Positions 1 to 13,611 of a stretch of DNA of 64,000 nucleotides are shown piece after piece. The stretch is from the NCBI GenBank assembly GCA_019637095.1, contig JAHBWG010000019.1, positions 1 through 64,000 on the forward strand, written 5' to 3'. Under the pieces are notes generated by a model that was not told the DNA's origin, did not search any database, and worked only from the letters and a program-made list of their open reading frames with translations. Numbering within the stretch: the first letter of the stretch is position 1; the number at the start of each line of letters is the position of its first letter. The DNA comes from Sandaracinaceae bacterium (GTDB lineage Bacteria > Myxococcota_A > Polyangia > Polyangiales > Sandaracinaceae). The translations under genes were made by a program, and so were the position numbers.

Positions 1-985
1 GCGCGTCCGCCGCCTCGCGAGCGAAGAACCGCGCGTGCCGGCGGAGCGCGTCCGCGCGTGTCGCCGCGTCGAGCCGCTCGCCCGCGAACGCGCGGACCGG
101 CGCGTAGAGCCGCGCGCGCGCCCCGCTGCGCGCGAGCAGGGACTTGTCGCGCAGGGCCTGGAGCCGCGCGAGCGCGCCCTCGCCGATCACCGCCTCGGCC
201 GCCTCGATCCGGAAGCTCCCTTCGAACACCGCGAGCCGCGCGAGCGCCTCGGCCTCCTCCGCGGCGAGGCGCGCCCACGATCCGGCGAGCGCGTCGCGGA
301 GCGTGGCGCGGCCCTCGTCGATCACGTCGAGGCCGGCGGCGAGCCGATCGAGCACGGCCTCGGGCGCGAGGAGCGAGAGGCGCGCCGCGACGAGCTCGAG
401 CGCGAGCGGGATCCCGTCGAGGCGCGCGGCGAGCTCCGCGAGCGCCGCGCTCGGCGCGAGGCCCGCGCGGGCGGCGAGCAGCGCGGTCGCCGCCTCGCGG
501 TCGAGCGGCTCGACCTCGACGACGGCCTCGACGGCGACGCCGAGCCGCTCGCGGCTGGTCACGAGCACGCGGAGCGAGGGCGAGAGGGCGAGCCAGCGCG
601 CGAGCACGCGCCCGAGGAAGGGCGCGGTGTGCTCCGACTCGTCGAAGAACAACGCGAGCGCGCCGCGCCCCTCGAGCGCCCAGCCGAGCTCGTCGACGAG
701 GTCCGGCGTGTCGAGCCAGCTCGGTCGCAGCCCGAGCTCGTGGGCGACGCGCGCGGAGAGCTCCTCGGGGCGCGTGGTGCCGGAGAGGTCGATCCACGCC
801 GTCTCGACGCCGCGGAGCGTGTCGAGGTGCGCGGCGGCCAGCCGGCTCTTGCCGACGCCGGGCGGCCCGACGAGCGTGACCAGGCGCGCGCCGCCCGCGA
901 AGCGCTCGCCGAGCCGCGCGAGCGCCGCCTCGCGCCCGAACAGGTCGGCGAACGGGGGCCTCGAGGGGACGCTCCGGCGGCGCAT
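1..985 (-). CDS. NB-ARC/AAA-type regulatory ATPase, N-terminal part (runs off window)
   Basis: The reverse strand is open from ATG 985 to the window edge (328 codons), so the C-terminus is missing. Near the N-terminus is GREAALARL, followed by a P-loop GPPGVGKS at residues 40-47, a Walker B-like LALFFDE at about 110-116 and a sensor-like VLVTSRERL at about 140-148. This order is typical of the STAND ATPases of AfsR/LuxR-type and COG3903 regulators, which use nucleotide-dependent switching in signal transduction. No DNA-binding domain is seen in the visible part; it may lie beyond the edge. ATG 985 was preferred over ATG 997 because a TATGAT hexamer ends 7 nt before it, fitting a leaderless start. 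The gene is divergent from the lipoprotein operon at 1051. Confidence 0.75.
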   Translation of the reverse strand, partial: MRRRSVPSRPPFADLFGREAALARLGERFAGGARLVTLVGPPGVGKSRLAAAHLDTLRGVETAWIDLSGTTRPEELSARVAHELGLRPSWLDTPDLVDELGWALEGRGALALFFDESEHTAPFLGRVLARWLALSPSLRVLVTSRERLGVAVEAVVEVEPLDREAATALLAARAGLAPSAALAELAARLDGIPLALELVAARLSLLAPEAVLDRLAAGLDVIDEGRATLRDALAGSWARLAAEEAEALARLAVFEGSFRIEAAEAVIGEGALARLQALRDKSLLARSGARARLYAPVRAFAGERLDAATRADALRRHARFFAREAADA

Positions 986-992
986 CGGGCAC

Positions 993-998
993 ATCATA
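993..998 (-). promoter_or_regulatory. -10 box (TATGAT) for the regulatory ATPase
   Basis: TATGAT on the reverse strand ends 7 nt upstream of ATG 985, so the transcript would start at or next to the start codon. Confidence 0.5.
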
Positions 999-1050
999 TG
1001 CGCCGCGCCAATCGCGGTCGCGTCTGCTACCATCCGGCCCTCCTCGGGAG

Positions 1051-1251
1051 GTGAGCGTGCGACGATGGATCTTGGCTTGCGTTCTCTCTTCGCTGGCGAT
1101 CGCGACGGCGTGTGGCCCGCAGCACCCGAATTGCGAGCGGCAGGAGAACTGTCGCTCCGGCGAGCACTGCGTCCTGGGCCATTGCCAAGAGTGCGCACAC
1201 GCCAACCACTGCTCCTCGTCCCAGCGGTGCGTGCGCGGGCGCTGCGAGTAG
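1051..1251 (+). CDS. Small cysteine-rich lipoprotein
   Basis: This 66-residue protein starts at GTG 1051 behind a GGGAGG Shine-Dalgarno. A hydrophobic signal (residues 5-20) ends in the lipobox-like ATAC with Cys21. The mature part of about 45 residues contains many Cys in CxxxxxC and CxxGxCxxC spacing (NCRSGEHCVLGHCQEC, CSSSQRCVRGRC), a fold common in secreted myxobacterial proteins and related to Stig1/Dickkopf-like cysteine repeats. It is too short to assign a function. Its 3' end overlaps the next gene (start 1227) in another frame, so the two are probably translated from one mRNA. A TACCAT hexamer at 1028-1033 is a possible -10. Confidence 0.7.
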   Translation: MSVRRWILACVLSSLAIATACGPQHPNCERQENCRSGEHCVLGHCQECAHANHCSSSQRCVRGRCE

Positions 1252-2039
1252 CGGCGCTCGGCTTCGCGCTGGCCGTCGGCGCGGCGCTCGCCCTCGGCGC
1301 GGCGCGCGCCGAGGCGCAAGATCCTTTCCGCGATGCAGAGCGCGCGCGCGCCGAGGCGCGCCTCGAGGAGGCGCACGCCGGCTACCGGGCGGCCCTCGAG
1401 TCGGGCGGGCTCGGGCTCGGCGAGGTCGCGCACGCGCACCTGCGCCTCGCGGAGCTCGCGTTCCTCGGCGAGGAGCTCGACGCGGCGGCGCGGCACCTGC
1501 GCTACGCCCTCGCGTTGCGGCCCGACGCGCCCGTCGCCGATGGGCCGCCGGCGATGCAGGACGCCGCCGCGGCGATCCTCACCGAACGATCGCAACGCAC
1601 CTTGCGGGCGGTGATCGAGATCTCCGATCCGTCGGGGCCGATCGTGGTCGACGTGCGCGACGCGCCGGAGGGCCTCGTGCGCACGGTGGAGGTCCGGGGG
1701 CCGGGCGGCTTCGCGCGGACGTTCGCGTGGGAGGGGTCGCCGCGCTCGCTCGCGCCGCCGCTCGAGGCGCGGCCGATCGGCGTGCGGCTCTACGACGCGC
1801 ACGGCAACACGATCGGCGCGGCGGGCGAGTGGCCGGCGGAGCGCGCGCAGGTCCCCGCGCCGGAGCCCGACGTGCGCGAGGTGCCGGTCGCGCCGCACGC
1901 CGACGAGAGCGGGCCGGAATTCTTCGAGAACCCGTGGCTGTGGGTCGCGATCGGCGTGGTCGTCGTCCTCGCCGCGGTCGCGATCGGCTTCACCGCGAGC
2001 GGCGACCGGTACGTCGTCGGGGCGCCGGTGGCGCCGTGA
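1227..2039 (+). CDS. Secreted/membrane protein with TPR-like N-terminus and C-terminal TM helix
   Basis: About 270 residues from GTG 1227. A signal peptide (VAALGFALAVGAALALG, cleaved after ARAEA) is followed by two helical repeats (ARLEEAHAGYRAALE, AHLRLAELAFLGEELDAAARHLRYALALRPDA) that look like tetratricopeptide units. Then comes a beta-rich middle part and, near the end, a hydrophobic helix PWLWVAIGVVVVLAAVAIGF. This layout is common in myxobacterial proteins thought to act as periplasmic scaffolds anchored in the inner membrane. The gene overlaps its neighbours on both sides (25 bp upstream, 4 bp GTGA downstream), so it sits in a tight three-gene operon. No enzyme motif is visible. Confidence 0.75.
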   Translation: MRARALRVAALGFALAVGAALALGAARAEAQDPFRDAERARAEARLEEAHAGYRAALESGGLGLGEVAHAHLRLAELAFLGEELDAAARHLRYALALRPDAPVADGPPAMQDAAAAILTERSQRTLRAVIEISDPSGPIVVDVRDAPEGLVRTVEVRGPGGFARTFAWEGSPRSLAPPLEARPIGVRLYDAHGNTIGAAGEWPAERAQVPAPEPDVREVPVAPHADESGPEFFENPWLWVAIGVVVVLAAVAIGFTASGDRYVVGAPVAP

Positions 2040-2518
2040 GCCGCGCCGCGATCCGCGCGACGCACGCGCTGCTCGCGCTCTGTGCGCTCCACGCGCTCTT
2101 CGGGTGCACGAACGAGCGCGCGTTCGCGATCGACATCGTCGCCGCGGCGCCGGTGCCCGAGGAGGTCGTCGCGTGGGAGCTGCGCATCGCGGCGCTCGAG
2201 CCGGCGATGGCCTGCCCGACGGCCGAGGAGGCGGCGAGCGCCGCGCCGGTCGGTCGGCTCGCGCACGCGCAGACCTTCACCGACGTCGGCATGTCGGTCG
2301 GCGAGATCTCCGGCGGGCGCTGGGCGTTCGCGGTGCTCGGCCGCGAGGAGGGCTGCGCGGTGCGCGTCTACGGGTGCAGCGTGGTCGAGATCGGCGGCGA
2401 GACCCTGTCGCCCATCGCGATCCGCGTCGAGCCGGTCGCCGCGTCGAGCGCGCTCTGCGGCGCTTGCCGGTCCTGCGCGGCGGGAGGCTGCGCGCCCGTC
2501 GCGTCGGTCTGCCCCTGA
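2036..2518 (+). CDS. Small lipoprotein, third gene of the operon
   Basis: 160 residues from GTG 2036, which overlaps the TGA of the previous gene (GTGA), a sign of translational coupling. The signal peptide ends in LHALFGC (Cys about 22), a lipobox. The mature protein is mostly beta-strand-like, with paired cysteines near its C-terminus (CGACRSCAAGGCAP). No known domain was recognised. The 3' end overlaps the opposite-strand gene 2368-3351 by 151 bp, so both C-termini are encoded on complementary strands. Confidence 0.7.
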   Translation: MSRAAIRATHALLALCALHALFGCTNERAFAIDIVAAAPVPEEVVAWELRIAALEPAMACPTAEEAASAAPVGRLAHAQTFTDVGMSVGEISGGRWAFAVLGREEGCAVRVYGCSVVEIGGETLSPIAIRVEPVAASSALCGACRSCAAGGCAPVASVCP

Positions 2519-3351
2519 GGGAGCGGCGTCGGCAGGCGGACGCGGAACATCGAACTCCACGCGAGGCCGCCGTCGTCGAGCTCGACGGACAGCGCGTGGC
2601 CGAGCCGCTCGCGGACGCGGCCGCGCACCCAGTCCGCTGGGTCCCAGCGCCGCCGCACGTGCACGACCGCGCCGGGCCCGAGCGCGTCGGGCGCTACGAG
2701 CCGCGGGTCGGTCCACTCGGCGGTGCTGTCGAGGTAGACGACGTGCAGGCGCCCGTCGTCGCCGCGCGCGGTCACCGTCCCCGCGAACCAGAGCCCTGCG
2801 TCCTGGTAGTTCACGAGCACGCCCGCGCCCGGCCCGAGCGGCTCGGCGGCGCTGCGCTCGAAGGGCGCGTCGCCCCGCTGCGGCGTGCCCGGATCGCCCG
2901 GCTCGAATCGGAGCTGCGCGAGCCCCGCCCACTCCTCGTCGCCGCTGCCGAAGCGCACGTAGACGACGTCGGCCACGCGGCGCGCGACGACGGCCTGCGA
3001 GAAGCGGGCGCCGTAGTCGGGGCGCACGCCGACGCGCGCGTCCTCGCGCAGCGAGTCGGGCCGCAGCCCGTCGGCGGGGACCCACTCCGCGCCCCCGTCG
3101 GCGAACACGACGCGGTGCTCGTCCTCGCGCCGCTCGACGACGACGGCGTGAAAGAAGAAGCCGGTGCTGCGGTGCTCCGCCCAGACCGTCGTGCCCACGG
3201 CGACGGGCTCGGCCGCGGTGTCCGGGGCGGCGGCGCGCGCCGCGCGCTCGGCGCGATGGGTCTGCCCGACGTTCGGCGGCAAGGCCGGCCCCGTCGCGCT
3301 CGGGCACGCGGGCAGGAGCGACAACGCGAGCGCGACGAGCGACCTCCGCAT
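2368..3351 (-). CDS. Lipoprotein with Tudor/agenet-like beta repeats
   Basis: 327 residues. The signal peptide MRRSLVALALSLLPAC ends in a lipobox (Cys16). The mature part contains several repeats of about 55-60 residues with the pattern V..G..V.A......F..A.V......V.V.F.DG..EW (GTTVWAEHRSTGFFFHAVVV, then similar units ending GDEEW, TAEW and DGGLAW). These resemble small SH3/Tudor-like barrels and suggest a binding rather than enzymatic role. The last 60 residues are Gln/Ala/Pro-rich and lie in the antisense overlap with gene 2036-2518. The ATG at 3351 gives a clean signal peptide. Confidence 0.7.
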   Translation of the reverse strand: MRRSLVALALSLLPACPSATGPALPPNVGQTHRAERAARAAAPDTAAEPVAVGTTVWAEHRSTGFFFHAVVVERREDEHRVVFADGGAEWVPADGLRPDSLREDARVGVRPDYGARFSQAVVARRVADVVYVRFGSGDEEWAGLAQLRFEPGDPGTPQRGDAPFERSAAEPLGPGAGVLVNYQDAGLWFAGTVTARGDDGRLHVVYLDSTAEWTDPRLVAPDALGPGAVVHVRRRWDPADWVRGRVRERLGHALSVELDDGGLAWSSMFRVRLPTPLPQGQTDATGAQPPAAQDRQAPQSALDAATGSTRIAMGDRVSPPISTTLHP

Positions 3352-3416
3352 GGAGCCGATTCGAGCACGACGCGGCCCCGACCGCCAGCGTCGCGGGCGG
3401 GCGCGAGCGGGGGTGC

Positions 3417-3422
3417 TAGCCT
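3417..3422 (+). promoter_or_regulatory. -10 box (TAGCCT) for the SNF2 helicase
   Basis: The hexamer ends 9 nt before GTG 3432. Confidence 0.4.
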
Positions 3423-3431
3423 CCGCGTCTC

Positions 3432-7139
<3,708 letters not shown>

Positions 7140-7206
7140 CCGAGGCGCCCCGCGTCGCCGCCGGCGCGCTTCCCACGCGCGCGCGGGCGCGGCATCCTCT
7201 CGCCCC

Positions 7207-7767
7207 ATGGCGGACCACAACCCCACGGCGGCCCCCGCGAAGCGCTCGGGCGGAGTCATCGCCGTCGTCGTCATCGTGTCGATCTGCGTCCTGTCGGTGC
7301 CGTGCGTCGGCGTGCTGTCCGCCATCGCGATCCCGCAGTTCATCGGCTACCTCACGCGCGCGAAGACCGAGGAGGCGCGCGCGAACCTGCGCACGCTGAC
7401 GATCCTCGCCGACGGCTACTACGATCAGGAGCACTGGTCGGGCGCCGCGAGCGGCATGAGCGGCTGTGCGGTCGGCTCGGGCCGCACCTCGAACGAGATC
7501 GGCCCGCACAAGACGGTGCTGCCGAGCCCCCTCGGCGATCCGTTCGACGCGCTCGGCTTCGCGTTGCCCGATCCCATCTACTACCGCTACGAGATCGACG
7601 GCATCGGCGGCTGCGGCCACGCGCCGGGCACGCCGGTCTACACGTTCCGCGCGGTCGGCGACCTCGACGGCGACGGGATCACCTCGCGGTTCGAGATCAC
7701 CGCGACGGCGGCGCCGGGGGGCAGGCTCGAGCACAGCCCGCTGCGCGTGCTCGACGAAGCCGAGTGA
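7207..7767 (+). CDS. Type IV pilin-like protein
   Basis: 186 residues from ATG 7207. A short charged leader is followed by a long hydrophobic helix (residues 17-47) that runs into AIPQFIGYLTRAKTEEARANLRTL, the hallmark of the N-terminal helix of type IV pilins and pseudopilins. The usual G/FTLIE processing site is not well conserved, so prepilin peptidase cleavage is uncertain. The globular part has two Cys pairs and ends with an Asp-rich loop (GDLDGDGITSRFEITATA), as in pilin-like proteins that bind calcium. There are no assembly genes nearby, so it is probably an orphan minor pilin-like surface protein. Confidence 0.75.
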   Translation: MADHNPTAAPAKRSGGVIAVVVIVSICVLSVPCVGVLSAIAIPQFIGYLTRAKTEEARANLRTLTILADGYYDQEHWSGAASGMSGCAVGSGRTSNEIGPHKTVLPSPLGDPFDALGFALPDPIYYRYEIDGIGGCGHAPGTPVYTFRAVGDLDGDGITSRFEITATAAPGGRLEHSPLRVLDEAE

Positions 7768-7789
7768 CGCGGACACGCGCCGGCGCCGC

Positions 7790-8995
7790 TCAACGTCGGG
7801 GGACGGCGAGCGCCGTCACGAGCTGCGGCGGGTCGCCGTGCTCGACGCCCAAGACGAAGTAGCCGCACGGGCCCGGCGCGATCGCGACGGTCTGGGGGCT
7901 CGCGCCGGTGACCGACCGCAGATCCCCGACGAACGCGCGCGTGGCGCCGTGGAAGTCTGCGCGTCCCGTGGCGCTCGCGTAGAGGCCGTAGCCGCCGAGC
8001 GCCGGGTGCGACGCGAGGTCGACGTCGGACGGCATGCCCCCGACGGGCCCGGAGAACCCGCTCGTGGGCGTGCCGTCGTCGCGCACGCGCTGGAGCACGA
8101 CGCGCAGGCCGACGTCGTCGAAGAGGAACGAGCCGAGCACGAGCGCGCCGAGCACGCCGGACGCGCGCTCGACGGCGATCGCGGGGGCGTCGGGTAGCTC
8201 GATCGGCGGCAGCGCGACGCCGTCGGCCGGGCCGATCACGGTGCCGAGCTCGTCGAAGCGGAACAGGCGCGCCGCGTCGGGCGCGGTGCGCACCACGAGG
8301 TAGCTCTGGCGGCGATCGGGGTCGGCGGCGAGCGCCGCCGCGTACCCTCCGAGGCGGCGCCACGCCGCGAAGCCCGCCGGGCCCGCGGTGCCCACGGTGA
8401 CGCCGTCGGCCTCGGCGTAGGCGACGACCCAGCCCGCGCCGTCGAACGCGGGCCGCGCCAGGCGCGTGAAGCGCGCGTCGCCGGCCGCCGTGATCCGCGC
8501 GCTCCACCGATCGGCGCCGTCGTAGCCCACGCCGCGCACCTCGATCACCGCGCTCGTGACGTCCAGCGTCGCGAGCGCGAGCTCCGCCTCGCCGGCGCCG
8601 AGCTCCGGCGCGCGCGCGTTCCCGAGCTCGCGCAGCTCGCGCGGCGTCCCGCGTAGGTCGAGCGCGAAGAGCGCGACCCGCGGCAGGTCACCCCGCTCGA
8701 CCTCGAGCGCGAGCAGCGCGCGCTCCCCGTCGCCCGCGGCCGACGGCGCCTGCGCCGACCAGCCCTCGATGGGGTGGCGCGCGTGCGCGGCGATCGTGAA
8801 GCCGATGCCCGTGGGCTCGGGGCAGGCGAGCGGGGTCGCGGCGTCGCGCCCTGCGTCGCGCGCGCCCGCGTCGCGCGTGCCTGCGTCGCGCGCGCCCGCG
8901 TCGGGCCGGTCGTGCGCGAGCCCGGTGCGCGACCCGCAGCCCGCGGCGAAGAGGGCCAGCGCCAGCGATCCGAGGGCGCGCTTCGATCGGCTCAT
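7790..8995 (-). CDS. Lipoprotein with Asp-Ala-Gly repeat linker
   Basis: 401 residues. The signal peptide ends in LFAAGC (lipobox). It is followed by a linker of repeated DAGARDAGTRDAG-type units, written in DNA as near-tandem repeats at about 8850-8910, and then a roughly 350-residue beta-rich domain with repeated short strands and W/Y-G patterns that suggests a beta-propeller. No catalytic residues were recognised. It lies 16 bp downstream of the lipoprotein gene ending at 9012, so the two are probably co-transcribed. The Asp-Ala-Gly linker after the lipid anchor is a recurrent surface-lipoprotein feature in this window. Confidence 0.72.
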   Translation of the reverse strand: MSRSKRALGSLALALFAAGCGSRTGLAHDRPDAGARDAGTRDAGARDAGRDAATPLACPEPTGIGFTIAAHARHPIEGWSAQAPSAAGDGERALLALEVERGDLPRVALFALDLRGTPRELRELGNARAPELGAGEAELALATLDVTSAVIEVRGVGYDGADRWSARITAAGDARFTRLARPAFDGAGWVVAYAEADGVTVGTAGPAGFAAWRRLGGYAAALAADPDRRQSYLVVRTAPDAARLFRFDELGTVIGPADGVALPPIELPDAPAIAVERASGVLGALVLGSFLFDDVGLRVVLQRVRDDGTPTSGFSGPVGGMPSDVDLASHPALGGYGLYASATGRADFHGATRAFVGDLRSVTGASPQTVAIAPGPCGYFVLGVEHGDPPQLVTALAVPRR

Positions 8996-9011
8996 CGCGC
9001 GTCGCGCCAGC

Positions 9012-9629
9012 TCATCGGCCGAGCGTCTCGAGCCGCCCGTCGATCCGGCAGATCACGCCGGTGCTCGGGTTCTGGAGCGTCACGCCGACGAAGTCGACGT
9101 CGAGGCGCGCGGCCGCGCGGTCGTGCGTGCGCACGACGAGCTGGCCGCCGATCGGATCGGGGACGCTGCCGCCGAGGACGCCACCGGAGTCGCGCGCGAT
9201 GTTCGTCCACGTCGAGTCGATCACGAGGTTGATCACCGTCCCCGAGTCGACGCGGTGCCGCGTCGAGAGCGCGATCGTGCCGGGCGGCTCCGCGAGCGCG
9301 AGCTGCAGGCTCGCCGCGAGCCCGCCGCCGCGCAGCGAGCCGACCGCGATCGACTCGGCGTTCGTGGTCACCACGAGATCGCCGCCGAAGTCGGGCGCGC
9401 AGCCCTCGAACGTGAGCCCGACCACGGCCGGCGGCGCGCCGGCGTCCGCGCCCGGGCCCGGTCCGGCGTCGCCCGCGCCCGCGTCGGAGCCCGGGACCGC
9501 CCCGCCGTCCGCGCGCCCGCCGCCCGCGTCGCCGCGCCCGCCGCCGTCGTCGAGCGTCGCGGGCCGTCCGTCGTCGCACCCGAGCGAGAGGAGGATGGAA
9601 AAGGAAATTGCGCTCGCCGTCCGCGTCAC
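9012..9629 (-). CDS. Small lipoprotein with Gly/Asp-rich linker
   Basis: 205 residues from GTG 9629. The signal peptide SFSILLSLGC carries a lipobox and is followed by a long Gly/Asp/Ala linker (about residues 20-70). A compact domain of about 130 residues follows with alternating beta strands and two cysteines (FEGCAPDF, VICRIDG). The start is supported by a TACGCT hexamer 6 nt upstream. It is the first gene of a two-gene lipoprotein operon. Function unknown. Confidence 0.7.
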   Translation of the reverse strand: MTRTASAISFSILLSLGCDDGRPATLDDGGGRGDAGGGRADGGAVPGSDAGAGDAGPGPGADAGAPPAVVGLTFEGCAPDFGGDLVVTTNAESIAVGSLRGGGLAASLQLALAEPPGTIALSTRHRVDSGTVINLVIDSTWTNIARDSGGVLGGSVPDPIGGQLVVRTHDRAAARLDVDFVGVTLQNPSTGVICRIDGRLETLGR

Positions 9630-9635
9630 GCGCAG

Positions 9636-9641
9636 AGCGTA
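9636..9641 (-). promoter_or_regulatory. -10 box (TACGCT) for the lipoprotein pair
   Basis: The hexamer ends 6 nt before GTG 9629. Confidence 0.45.
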
Positions 9642-9663
9642 GCGCGTGCGCCCGACGTGCGCT

Positions 9664-10131
9664 TCACTCCGCGCGGCTCGCGACGTCCGGCGCGCGAGGC
9701 GCGCGCGCGTGCTCGGGGGGCGTCAAGAGCGAGCGGGCGGTGCCAGTGGTGAGGAGGAACGCGGCGATGAGCGCGACGAACACGAGATCGCCGGCCGCCG
9801 CGACGAGCGCCATCGGCGTAGGGAGGTCGCCGAGCGTGCTGAGCACGCGGATGGCGTAGAGCAGCTTCCCGATCCCGCCGAGGAGGAGGAGCAGGCCGTG
9901 GCGGCGAGGGTCGATCGCCGCGACCGCGTAGCCGACCGCGAAGAGCAGCGTCTGGCCCCACGCGCCGCGGTAGAGCTCGAGGACGAGCGGGGAGTCCGCG
10001 GGCGCGCCGTGGAAGCGCAGGAAGCTCGCGGCGGGGTCCAGGTAGCCGGGGATCGCGCCGAGCAAGGTCCAGAGAGCCGCGGTCGCGAAGACCGCGCGCC
10101 AGCCCCAGTGCGTCGAGTGGAGGTTCGTCAT
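9664..10131 (-). CDS. Four-helix integral membrane protein, unknown function
   Basis: 155 residues with four hydrophobic stretches: WRAVFATAALWTLLGAIPGY, the segment around LLFAVGYAVAAI, GLLLLLGGIGKLLYAIRVL and the stretch around LVFVALIAAFLL. Short loops lie between them. It resembles small myxobacterial membrane proteins encoded beside transcriptional regulators. It lies 66 bp downstream of the Crp-type regulator on the same strand, so it may be its co-transcribed target. No motif gives a substrate. Confidence 0.65.
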   Translation of the reverse strand: MTNLHSTHWGWRAVFATAALWTLLGAIPGYLDPAASFLRFHGAPADSPLVLELYRGAWGQTLLFAVGYAVAAIDPRRHGLLLLLGGIGKLLYAIRVLSTLGDLPTPMALVAAAGDLVFVALIAAFLLTTGTARSLLTPPEHARAPRAPDVASRAE

Positions 10132-10164
10132 TTCGCAACGGTGCGCGACGCGCGAGGGCTCCGC

Positions 10165-10180
10165 CTCGACATAGGTCGAG
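10165..10180. promoter_or_regulatory. Short palindrome between Crp-type gene and membrane-protein gene
   Basis: CTCGAC-ATAG-GTCGAG is a perfect 6-bp inverted repeat with a 4-nt spacer in the 66-bp gap between the two genes. It could be an operator or a small hairpin. It does not match the E. coli CRP or FNR consensus. Confidence 0.25.
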
Positions 10181-10197
10181 ACGCGTGGCGTTTCTCA

Positions 10198-10800
10198 TCA
10201 CGCGCCCTGCTCGCGGCGCGCGCGCGAGCGGATGCGGCTGAGCTGGGTGGGGGTGACGCCGAGGTAGGCCGCGATCTCGTAGAGCGGGATCTCCGCCTCG
10301 ATGCCGGGGTGCCGCGCGGTGAGCGCCGCGTAGCGCTCGCCGGCGGTGCGGGTCGCGAGGTCGAGCTCGCGCTGCTCCTTCGCGAGGTAGAGCGCCTCCG
10401 CGAACCGGCGCTGTAGCTGCACGAGCGAGGGGAACCGATCTTCGAGTGAGACGAGCCACGCATGGTCGAGCGACCACACGACGCACGGGGTGAGCGCCTG
10501 CTGCGGGACCTCGACGGGGCGCCCGGTCAAGAGCGACGCGTAGTCGCCGATGACGTCGGGTCCGGTGAAGAAGTGCTTGTTGTAGGGCTTGCCGCCGGGT
10601 GTCACGTAGTACGCGCGCACCCGTCCCGACTCGAGCAGGCCGACCGAGGTCTGCACCGCCCCGGGGACGGCGTAGTGCTCACGCGCCGCGAGGCGACGGC
10701 GGACGAGCGCCGGCGTGAGCGCGCGCCAGACCTCCTCGCCCTGCGGATGGATCGCGTTCACGAGCCGGACGAGCGGAGCTGGCAGGGTCGTCGTGGGCAT
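10198..10800 (-). CDS. Crp/Fnr-family transcriptional regulator
   Basis: 200 residues from ATG 10800. The N-terminal two thirds fit a cyclic-nucleotide-binding-like beta roll (VGLLESGRVRAYYVTPGGKPYNKHFF, DVIGDYASLLTG). The end has a winged-helix HTH whose recognition part is PLYEIAAYLGVTPTQLSRIRSR, the form seen in Crp/Fnr-type activators. No N-terminal Fe-S cysteines are present, so it is not a classical Fnr; the ligand is unknown. The start is supported by TACGAT ending 6 nt before ATG. Probable partner: the membrane protein just downstream. Confidence 0.85.
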   Translation of the reverse strand: MPTTTLPAPLVRLVNAIHPQGEEVWRALTPALVRRRLAAREHYAVPGAVQTSVGLLESGRVRAYYVTPGGKPYNKHFFTGPDVIGDYASLLTGRPVEVPQQALTPCVVWSLDHAWLVSLEDRFPSLVQLQRRFAEALYLAKEQRELDLATRTAGERYAALTARHPGIEAEIPLYEIAAYLGVTPTQLSRIRSRARREQGA

Positions 10801-10806
10801 CGGCCC

Positions 10807-10812
10807 ATCGTA
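10807..10812 (-). promoter_or_regulatory. -10 box (TACGAT) for the Crp-type regulator
   Basis: The hexamer ends 6 nt before ATG 10800. Confidence 0.45.
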
Positions 10813-10845
10813 CCGAACGCGAGCGCACGGCCCACGGTCAGCTCG

Positions 10846-11559
10846 TCAGCGCGCGGCGGCGAGCATCGCGAGGTCCGACGGGCGCACCGCGCCGCCGTCG
10901 AGCAGGCGCCACAGCACGAAGTGCGTGATCGCGCGCCAGCCCGCGTCGAGCGGCACGATCGGCTCCCCGGTCCACTCGCCGCCGAGCCAGTACGCCGCGT
11001 CGCTCGCGGGATCGGCGCAGAGGACGTCGCCGTCGGCCTCGTAGAGCAGCACCCAGCCCGCCGCCTCCGGCGGCAGCGCGCCGCCGTCCTCTTCGTCGCC
11101 CGCGAAGCCGAGCACGCGACCTCGGACCAGCCAGCGCGAGAGCGGCGCTCCGAAGGGCGCCGAGCCGCTCTGCTCGGCGACGACGTTCACCGTCCCGAAG
11201 GTGCGCGCGAGCCAGTCGAGCGGCGGCGGCAGCGTCGCGGCGCAGAGGGCGACGCCGTCGGCGCCGAAGCGCGGCTGCCGCGCGAGCTTCGCGTCCGCGA
11301 AGGGGAGGAGCCGCACGCTCCAGTAGACGCGATCGTCGAACGAGGCGCGCTCGAGCACCGGCTGGAGCTCGCGGAGCGGCCTGCGCGCCCAGGCGAGCTC
11401 GTCGGGCACCGACAGCGCGCGCCAGCCCTCGAACAGCGCGCGCGTCGCGTCCGGCAGGTCGGCGAGGTCGCGCGGCCGCAGCGCGGCGAGCGAGTCGGCG
11501 ACGAGCTGCTTGCCGCATCCGACGTAGTGCGTCCGCTCGCTCCGCCCGATCCCGAACAT
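10846..11559 (-). CDS. Conserved hypothetical protein, possibly SMI1/KNR4-like
   Basis: 237 residues with no signal peptide or membrane segment. Pieces such as EAAGWVLLYEADGDVLCADPASDAAYWLGGEW (interrupted by several acidic loops) resemble the ligand-binding core of SUKH/SMI1-KNR4 proteins, often toxin-immunity or regulatory proteins, but the match is by eye and weak. The start at ATG 11559 is supported by TAGCAT 6 nt upstream. It is divergent from the ABC exporter; the two promoters are packed into 66 bp. Confidence 0.55.
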   Translation of the reverse strand: MFGIGRSERTHYVGCGKQLVADSLAALRPRDLADLPDATRALFEGWRALSVPDELAWARRPLRELQPVLERASFDDRVYWSVRLLPFADAKLARQPRFGADGVALCAATLPPPLDWLARTFGTVNVVAEQSGSAPFGAPLSRWLVRGRVLGFAGDEEDGGALPPEAAGWVLLYEADGDVLCADPASDAAYWLGGEWTGEPIVPLDAGWRAITHFVLWRLLDGGAVRPSDLAMLAAAR

Positions 11560-11565
11560 GCCCGC

Positions 11566-11571
11566 ATGCTA
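11566..11571 (-). promoter_or_regulatory. -10 box (TAGCAT) for gene 10846-11559
   Basis: The hexamer ends 6 nt before ATG 11559. Confidence 0.45.
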
Positions 11572-11613
11572 CGCGATCGTCCGGGTGGCCGTGGCCGTCG
11601 CGCGGCGCGCGGA

Positions 11614-11619
11614 TATCCT
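11614..11619 (+). promoter_or_regulatory. -10 box (TATCCT) for the ABC exporter
   Basis: The hexamer ends 6 nt before GTG 11626, fitting a leaderless start. Confidence 0.5.
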
Positions 11620-11625
11620 CGTCGC

Positions 11626-13449
<1,824 letters not shown>

Positions 13450-13611
13450 GCTGCGGCGGTGGCGCAGAGGACCGCGCTCGTCGTGCGGCGCGCCACGACT
13501 CCGTCGTCGTGATCGCTCCCAGCGGGCTCGCCGTCTCGGGCGCGGCGTCGGGCCCTGGCCACCCGCGAAGATCGGCGCGATGATGGCGCAGGGCCTTCCC
13601 GAGGGGAGCGG

